Shown piece by piece: positions 7,005 to 10,816 of a DNA stretch of 10,816 nucleotides; positions within the stretch are counted from its first letter, which is position 1, and every line of letters begins with the position of its first letter. The stretch is taken from assembly GCA_964511435.1 (NCBI GenBank), contig CAZEFH010000017.1:1-10816 (forward strand), read 5' to 3'. The translations under genes and the position numbers were made by a program. The notes beneath the pieces were generated by a model, which was not told where the DNA came from, did no database searches, and was given only the letters and a program-made list of their open reading frames with translations. The stretch is from JBGSPL01 sp964511435 (GTDB taxonomy: Bacteria > Patescibacteriota > CPR2 > UBA1875 > CAIMLA01).

Positions 7005-7029
7005 AAAAGAACCCCTTTCGGGGTTCTTT
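7005..7029 (-). terminator. rplS intrinsic terminator
   Basis: A perfect 10-bp stem (7006-7015 with 7020-7029; minus-strand arm AAAGAACCCC) is closed by a GAAA tetraloop, with four U residues at its 3' edge, 12 bases after the rplS stop. It ends directly against the upstream rnhB ATG candidate. Confidence 0.85.
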
Positions 7030-7040
7030 GATAAATCTAT

Positions 7041-7706
7041 TTATTCGGCGTCTTCTACAGACTTTTCGGCGTTTTCACCTTCACTGTCTTTGCCTTTTTC
7101 GAGGTCAGCTTCAGCTTTTTCTGCACCTGACTCAACTTCGACTTCTGCCGCGATTTGTTCATTTTCTTCGGCGGCTTCGCTTACAACTTCTTCAGCATTT
7201 TCTGTGGCAGCGATATCTTCAGTTGAAACTTCCTCGGAAACAATAGCCTCTTCAGTAACTTCTTCAAGGGCAATTTCCGTCACATCTGCGTCAGTTACTT
7301 CCTCTACCGCAGGAGCTAGATCCTCAGGCTTCAGTTCTTCTGGCTGAATATTGACTGCAAGGGCATCAAACTTCATATCTTTAAGCTTAGCTGCCTTACC
7401 GCGAAGACCACGAAGATATGTCAGATATGCACGGCGAACACCGGCACGCTTCTTAATCTCAATTTTGGCAATCTTTGGAGAATTGATTAGAAAAGTACGC
7501 TCTACACCGATACCGTAAGAAAGCTTACGAACAGTAAAGCTCTGTTTTAGGCCGCCGCCCTTAACGCGAAGAACAACACCCTCAAACACCTGGATACGTT
7601 CCTTGTTGCCCTCAATAATCTTGGCGTGTACGCGAACCGTATCACCAGGCTTTAGGTCTGGGACTTTCTTCAGTTGTTTTTCGTTTATGGCTTCTAGTGC
7701 TTTCAT
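7041..7706 (-). CDS. rplS: 50S ribosomal protein L19 with long acidic C-terminal extension
   Basis: L19 is a large-subunit ribosomal protein near the interface with the 30S subunit. The core (residues 1 to about 110) is canonical: KPGDTVRVHAKI (19-30), RIQVFEGVV (37-45), the SYGIGVERTF block (63-72) and the terminal YLRGLRGKAAKLK (97-109). Bacterial L19 usually ends near there, at about 115 residues; this protein continues to 221. The extra 110 residues are rich in Glu, Ala and Val with only a few lysines, an acidic composition opposite to most ribosomal tails and similar to the NusA tail here. There is no frame break, so it is a genuine extension of the reading frame. A consensus promoter and an AGGAAG site precede the ATG, and a strong terminator follows. 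Confidence 0.95.
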   Translation of the reverse strand: MKALEAINEKQLKKVPDLKPGDTVRVHAKIIEGNKERIQVFEGVVLRVKGGGLKQSFTVRKLSYGIGVERTFLINSPKIAKIEIKKRAGVRRAYLTYLRGLRGKAAKLKDMKFDALAVNIQPEELKPEDLAPAVEEVTDADVTEIALEEVTEEAIVSEEVSTEDIAATENAEEVVSEAAEENEQIAAEVEVESGAEKAEADLEKGKDSEGENAEKSVEDAE

Positions 7707-7766
7707 TTCTGCTTCCTATCTTTTGTCGTGACTTCAAAAAAATTGCGGAATAAATACGCAGACATA

Positions 7767-7795
7767 ATTATAGCGCAAATCAGACCAATCGTCAA
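7767..7795 (-). promoter_or_regulatory. Consensus sigma70-type promoter of rplS
   Basis: TTGACG (7795-7790) and TATAAT (7772-7767) on the minus strand are separated by 17 bases. The predicted start near 7760 gives a leader of about 54 bases to the rplS ATG at 7706. Confidence 0.82.
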
Positions 7796-7813
7796 TTATT
7801 TTACTCATAAATG

Positions 7814-7835
7814 GAAAGAGCGCATTCGCTCTTTC
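7814..7835 (-). terminator. Candidate terminator closing the islet
   Basis: A perfect 9-bp stem, GAAAGAGCG (7814-7822) with CGCTCTTTC (7827-7835), has a 4-base loop. It lies between the islet and the rplS promoter. The sequence after it on the minus strand is CATTTATGAG, only weakly U-rich, so termination efficiency is uncertain. Confidence 0.45.
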
Positions 7836-7858
7836 GCAAATACGCTCATTTTGATTTC

Positions 7859-7910
7859 AGCCCCTAGCACGCCTCACGGCGTTCGTTCCATCCAGCGATG
7901 GTACGGGGCT
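7859..7910 (-). ncRNA. Compact three-way-junction RNA candidate
   Basis: Fifty-two bases fold into a closed three-way junction made only of perfect helices. P1 pairs AGCCCC (7859-7864) with GGGGCT (7905-7910). P2 pairs 7869-7873 with 7878-7882 (5 bp). P3 pairs 7888-7892 with 7897-7901 (5 bp). On the minus strand the P2 loop is GUGA, a GNRA tetraloop, which favours that strand; the linkers are 3, 5 and 4 bases. It follows the second small ORF and precedes the hairpin at 7814-7835, so it could be a 3' UTR element or part of a longer structured RNA. The hammerhead core sequences are missing and I recognise no family. Confidence 0.42.
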
Positions 7911-7949
7911 AACCGCTATATGTCCTCCGACATCGGTGCGTCGGGTGGA

Positions 7950-8168
7950 CTACGAGATCAGCCCCTTGAGAAGGGGGAAGTACTTGGTGTGACCGCTCGA
8001 CGAACCGCTGATCGCCGCACTGACGTCATTCATGACGTCGGAATCGAATACACTCTCATCCTCGGCGACGGCATCAGCATACTTGCGGACAACGTTACCC
8101 GACCAGATAGTGATGCCGTTACGCTCAAGGTAGCGATCGATGTACTCGGATATACCAACGTTCCGCAT
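7950..8168 (-). CDS. Small hypothetical protein in high-GC islet (ORF B)
   Basis: I do not recognise this protein. From the ATG at 8168 it has 72 residues, mildly acidic, beginning MRNVGISEYIDRYLERNG, with a middle rich in Asp and Glu and no membrane segment or signal peptide. That ATG has an AGGGAG site nine bases upstream; the earlier in-frame ATG at 8177 would sit directly against that site. Third codon positions are about 71% G/C (53/75 from 8177), far above clpC (13/33 in its first codons). It lies downstream of ORF A, and both contain WSGN. The opposite strand is open codon-for-codon in a 154-residue frame and both read RNY-like, so strand choice rests on the ribosome site and the upstream promoter. 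A structured noncoding RNA is the alternative. Confidence 0.45.
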   Translation of the reverse strand: MRNVGISEYIDRYLERNGITIWSGNVVRKYADAVAEDESVFDSDVMNDVSAAISGSSSGHTKYFPLLKGLIS

Positions 8169-8212
8169 TCCGTCCATCTCCCTAGTGTGTGAACCGTCCG
8201 CAGACGGCCGTG

Positions 8213-8404
8213 CTACAACGTGACAGGGACAATCCCGTAGTGGTTCGCGATCTTATCGCGAACTGCCGGGCGAGTCTTCGCATCAAAGCGAAGCAGTTCA
8301 CCGGTGACCGGACACGTGAACTCCACATGCCAGCCGTCCTTGGCATTGCCGCTCCAAGTGAGTTGGAGCCCTTCACGAATGAATTGCTTCATCACTCGTT
8401 CCAT
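8213..8404 (-). CDS. Small hypothetical protein in high-GC islet (ORF A)
   Basis: I do not recognise this 63-residue, slightly basic protein. It reads like a compact globular domain: an N-terminal helix (about 1-11), a strand with LTWSGN (14-19), GWHVEF (24-29), CPVTGELLRF (31-40) and a helix around 46-56. There is no transmembrane segment. Its ATG has AGGGGA seven bases upstream and it is the first ORF behind the promoter at 8502-8530. About 65% of third codon positions are G/C (41/63), unlike the host genes. The coding segment also contains several perfect inverted repeats (arms at 8243-8251/8255-8263, 8276-8281/8288-8293 and 7-bp GCTCCAA/TTGGAGC near 8351-8369), which is unusual for a short gene. 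It could be a phage or plasmid gene, or part of a structured RNA. Confidence 0.48.
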   Translation of the reverse strand: MERVMKQFIREGLQLTWSGNAKDGWHVEFTCPVTGELLRFDAKTRPAVRDKIANHYGIVPVTL

Positions 8405-8474
8405 CTAGCATTCCCCTCTCAGGCGGACAGGACAGTTTCGGCGGTACTCTACCTCCATTCTCTAGACAAGGTGC

Positions 8475-8500
8475 GGGTCTTGTTCGACTGAACAAGACCC
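8475..8500 (-). promoter_or_regulatory. 11-bp hairpin at the predicted start of the islet transcript
   Basis: GGGTCTTGTTC (8475-8485) and GAACAAGACCC (8490-8500) form a perfect 11-bp stem with a 4-base loop. It begins two bases after the -10 box, so a minus-strand transcript would start within or at the edge of the stem. Neither strand has a T-run after it, so it is a poor terminator for dnaE or for anything on the plus strand. A 5'-stabilising hairpin or an operator palindrome is more likely. Confidence 0.5.
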
Positions 8501-8501
8501 T

Positions 8502-8530
8502 AGTATAAAATATTTATTCAATTTTTGCAA
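8502..8530 (-). promoter_or_regulatory. Predicted sigma70-type promoter driving the islet
   Basis: TTGCAA (8530-8525) and TATACT (8507-8502) on the minus strand are separated by 17 bases, within the AT-rich spacer just after the dnaE stop. It would transcribe the two small ORFs and the three-way junction independently of dnaE, starting near 8495. Confidence 0.68.
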
Positions 8531-8546
8531 GTATTTTTCTTACCTG

Positions 8547-10816
8547 TTAATTCTCGTGTAATCGTTTCCGTATTGAATCAGCCAGCTTCTCAGTATACTT
8601 AATCCCAAATGGTAGCTTCACCTTCTTGGGGCCACTGGGTCCATTCGGCACAAATACAAACACTTCATTTTCACCCTTGTTGGCCGCTAGTTTGTACTTG
8701 ATATCATTGAGTGCTTCCGTTACAGTGCCCCGAGGAATGTAAATATTAACCACCCCATCCTTGTCCACTTGAACCGATTGATTTATCAGTGGATCCACTA
8801 CCGTTACGTCCTCTACATCCATATTCCCCTCCAGAATTAATGCTTTATCTACAATTATCTTGATCTGATTATCTTTGGTACTGACTTTACCGCGAACTAG
8901 AAGTGCTTTACCTATCTCCCAGATATCCTTGTTCTCTTCGAGGATCTTCGGGAAGACTAGTAACTCAGTTTTGCCAGTATGATCCTCAAATCCAGCAAAT
9001 ATCATCTGTTGCTGAGTCCGAGTCATGATCTTTTGCAAACTAGTTACAATTCCTCCAATTCGAATACTTTGGTTATTCATCTCCTCAGTCACTTCGGCAA
9101 TACCGGTGACATGATTTTTCATCAGAATTTCTTTGTATTCATTAATTGGATGTTCTGAGATGTAGATTCCCAGAAGCTCCTTTTCCCAATTCAATTTCTC
9201 TCTCGTGGTCAGTTTATGAACGGGTGGCTCAAGCTTAAGGGGGGGCATCTCGATACCTTGACCACCAAAGAGGTCAATCTGTCCATTGGCAACACTACCC
9301 TGTGACTTTGTACAAAACATCAGAATTCGCTCCATATTGGTATATAGAGTTGACCGATCGCCGAGGGCGTCCATAGCTCCACAGCGAATAAGAGACTCGA
9401 GCATTTTTTTATTAACTTCAGTTGATTTTACACGTTTTGCAAAATCCTCAATCGAAGTAAATTTACCCCCTTCTTTTCGCGCTTCAAGAATTGCTTCTAT
9501 CGGACCCATCCCTACATTCTTGATTGCCATCAGGCCAAAACGGATCTTACCTGTCTCTTTCACAACACCAAATTCAGCGAAGGACTCATTTACATCTGGC
9601 GGCAACACCTCTATTTTCATCCTCTGGCACTCTTCAATTTCGATGGTAATACGATCCATATTGCCATAGTCAGACGTCATCAGCGCCGCCATGAAAGCAG
9701 CTGGATAGTGCGCCTTGAGGTAAGCGGTCCAGTATGCTATCAGTGCGTAACAAGCTGCGTGTGATTTATTAAATGCGTATGCAGCAAAAGCCTCCCAACC
9801 ATCAAAGATTTCATTCGCCAACTTCTCCGGGACATCATTTGTTGCCTTCGCACCATCAACAAACTGACCACGCATCTGCTTCAGCATCGTCGCAATCTTT
9901 TTACCGATGGCCTTGCGAAGAGTGTCTGCCTGACCACCAGTGAAACCGGCCAAGTCTTTTGAGATCTGCATCACCTGCTCTTGATATACCGTAATACCGT
10001 AAGTATTCTTGAGTGCGTCTTCCATCGAAGGGTGTTGATATTTAATTGCTTTTTTTCCATGTTTGCGCGCAATGAACTCCGGGATATTTTCCATCGGACC
10101 TGGGCGGTAAAGAGCCACCATTGCGATAATGTCTTCAAAAACTGTAGGTTTAAGCTCCTTGATATAACGCTTCATTCCTGCTGATTCCAGCTGGAATACT
10201 CCTGTCGTATCACCACGAGAAAGCAGCTGATAAGTCTTCTTGTCATCAATCGGTATCTGGTACAGGTCGATATCTACTTCCTTAATCTTCTTCACAATCC
10301 TCATTGCGTTCTTGATTACAGTAAGGTTTGATAATCCTAAGAAATCCATCTTAAGAAGTCCAAGGTCCTCGATAGCATGCATTTCATACTGCGTATTGAT
10401 GGCAATATCACCTTTGGTCGCCTTCTGAAGCGGTGAATACTCGACCAAAGGAGATGGCGAAATCACTACTGCACAAGCATGCGTCGACGAATGACGTGCT
10501 ACACCTTCCAGTTTCTTTGCAAGATCTATGAGGTGGGTCACCGCTGGTTCATCGCGATAAGTCGCTTTCAATTCAGGACTTACCTCTACGGCATCCTTCA
10601 GCTTGATACCGATGGTGTCTGGGACCATTTTTGCGACTCGATCCACTTCAGCATAAGGCATCCCCAGGGCGCGTCCCACGTCGCGAATCGCATTTTTGGC
10701 TTTCATCGTTCCAAAGGTGATAATCTGTGCCACTCTATCTTGTCCGTATTTTTCCGTAACATAGGCAATTACCTCGTGGCGTCGGTCATCAGCGAAGTCC
10801 ATATCCACATCGGGCA
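8547..10816 (-). CDS. dnaE: DNA polymerase III subunit alpha DnaE, 5'-truncated
   Basis: DnaE is the replicative C-family DNA polymerase. The frame is open to the contig edge, where it reads PDVDMDF, the catalytic palm motif holding two of the three metal-binding Asp; the third is in KMDFLGLSNLT (154-164, counting from the GTG at 10808). That GTG is therefore not the true start, and about 400 residues with the PHP domain and early palm are missing. Further features are the finger/palm region with FQLESAGMKRYI (205-216), VALYRPGPM (231-239) and YQEQVMQ (275-281), NKSHAACYALIAY (347-359), a QIDLF sliding-clamp-binding motif (510-514), and an OB domain (about 580-660) starting IRIGGIVTS. The end (about 680-753) resembles the usual C-terminal tail. 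The visible part is intact, with no intein. Confidence 0.96.
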   Translation of the reverse strand, partial: PDVDMDFADDRRHEVIAYVTEKYGQDRVAQIITFGTMKAKNAIRDVGRALGMPYAEVDRVAKMVPDTIGIKLKDAVEVSPELKATYRDEPAVTHLIDLAKKLEGVARHSSTHACAVVISPSPLVEYSPLQKATKGDIAINTQYEMHAIEDLGLLKMDFLGLSNLTVIKNAMRIVKKIKEVDIDLYQIPIDDKKTYQLLSRGDTTGVFQLESAGMKRYIKELKPTVFEDIIAMVALYRPGPMENIPEFIARKHGKKAIKYQHPSMEDALKNTYGITVYQEQVMQISKDLAGFTGGQADTLRKAIGKKIATMLKQMRGQFVDGAKATNDVPEKLANEIFDGWEAFAAYAFNKSHAACYALIAYWTAYLKAHYPAAFMAALMTSDYGNMDRITIEIEECQRMKIEVLPPDVNESFAEFGVVKETGKIRFGLMAIKNVGMGPIEAILEARKEGGKFTSIEDFAKRVKSTEVNKKMLESLIRCGAMDALGDRSTLYTNMERILMFCTKSQGSVANGQIDLFGGQGIEMPPLKLEPPVHKLTTREKLNWEKELLGIYISEHPINEYKEILMKNHVTGIAEVTEEMNNQSIRIGGIVTSLQKIMTRTQQQMIFAGFEDHTGKTELLVFPKILEENKDIWEIGKALLVRGKVSTKDNQIKIIVDKALILEGNMDVEDVTVVDPLINQSVQVDKDGVVNIYIPRGTVTEALNDIKYKLAANKGENEVFVFVPNGPSGPKKVKLPFGIKYTEKLADSIRKRLHEN

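Noticed and set aside
7859..7910. Hammerhead ribozyme or integron attC site
   Set aside because: The three-way junction lacks the CUGANGA and GAAA hammerhead core strands. No matched RYYYAAC/GTTRRRY pair typical of attC could be found.
7728..8192. 154-codon plus-strand frame across the islet, and a 100-codon frame at 8189-8491
   Set aside because: The first begins with GTG inside the rplS 5' leader, runs back across the rplS promoter and has no ribosome site. It is the exact codon-for-codon complement of ORF B. The minus-strand ORFs have ribosome sites and a promoter. It is not fully excluded, because both strands are RNY-like.
7859..8500. tmRNA, RNase P RNA or SRP RNA in the islet
   Set aside because: I looked on both strands for the tRNA-like T-arm ending of tmRNA, the conserved P4 sequences of RNase P RNA and the SRP tetraloop region, and found none.
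8475..8500. Hairpin as the dnaE terminator
   Set aside because: The minus-strand sequence after the stem is GCACCTTGTC, without a U-run. A plus-strand terminator is equally unsupported.
484..10816. UGA recoded to glycine, as in Gracilibacteria or SR1
   Set aside because: All genes use TAA or TAG stops, which prompted the check. Their full-length frames contain no internal TGA despite many glycines, so the standard code fits.

Overview
The window is a contig fragment of a bacterial chromosome in which every well-supported gene lies on the minus strand. Housekeeping proteins (MurB, a YacL-type PIN/TRAM protein, ClpC, NusA, YraN, RNase HII, ribosomal protein L19, DnaE) are packed closely. Moderate host GC (127/300 by hand count in a dnaE stretch), the standard genetic code with only TAA/TAG stops, and long acidic tails on NusA and L19 fit a small-genome Candidate Phyla Radiation bacterium. 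My best guess is Candidatus Saccharibacteria; this is inference from general resemblance, not proof. Full-length frames without internal TGA argue against the UGA-recoding Gracilibacteria/SR1 lineages.

Layout in transcription order (right to left): a 5'-truncated dnaE runs off the right end (8547-10816). Next comes a compositionally distinct islet (about 7859-8500, 305/540 GC over 7861-8400) with its own sigma70-type promoter, two small unrecognised ORFs, many perfect inverted repeats and a compact three-way-junction fold. Then follow rplS with a strong promoter and a GNRA-loop terminator, and rnhB-yraN, which overlap each other. nusA has a consensus promoter and an apparent intrinsic terminator in its own leader. 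clpC follows 84 bp later, with a tandem 8-bp repeat upstream. A 403-bp gap holds the clpC terminator candidate and a structured yacL leader. Last come yacL and murB, overlapping by one base; murB is cut by the contig end, whose first 15 bases match a Nextera transposon end.

The genes cover replication (DnaE), removal of RNA from DNA (RNase HII, perhaps YraN), transcription elongation and termination (NusA), translation (L19), protein quality control (ClpC) and cell-wall precursor synthesis (MurB). The unusual material is in the control regions and the islet: a candidate nusA attenuator, interleaved 7+7 bp helices in the yacL leader, a possibly leaderless rnhB, and the foreign-looking islet between dnaE and rplS.
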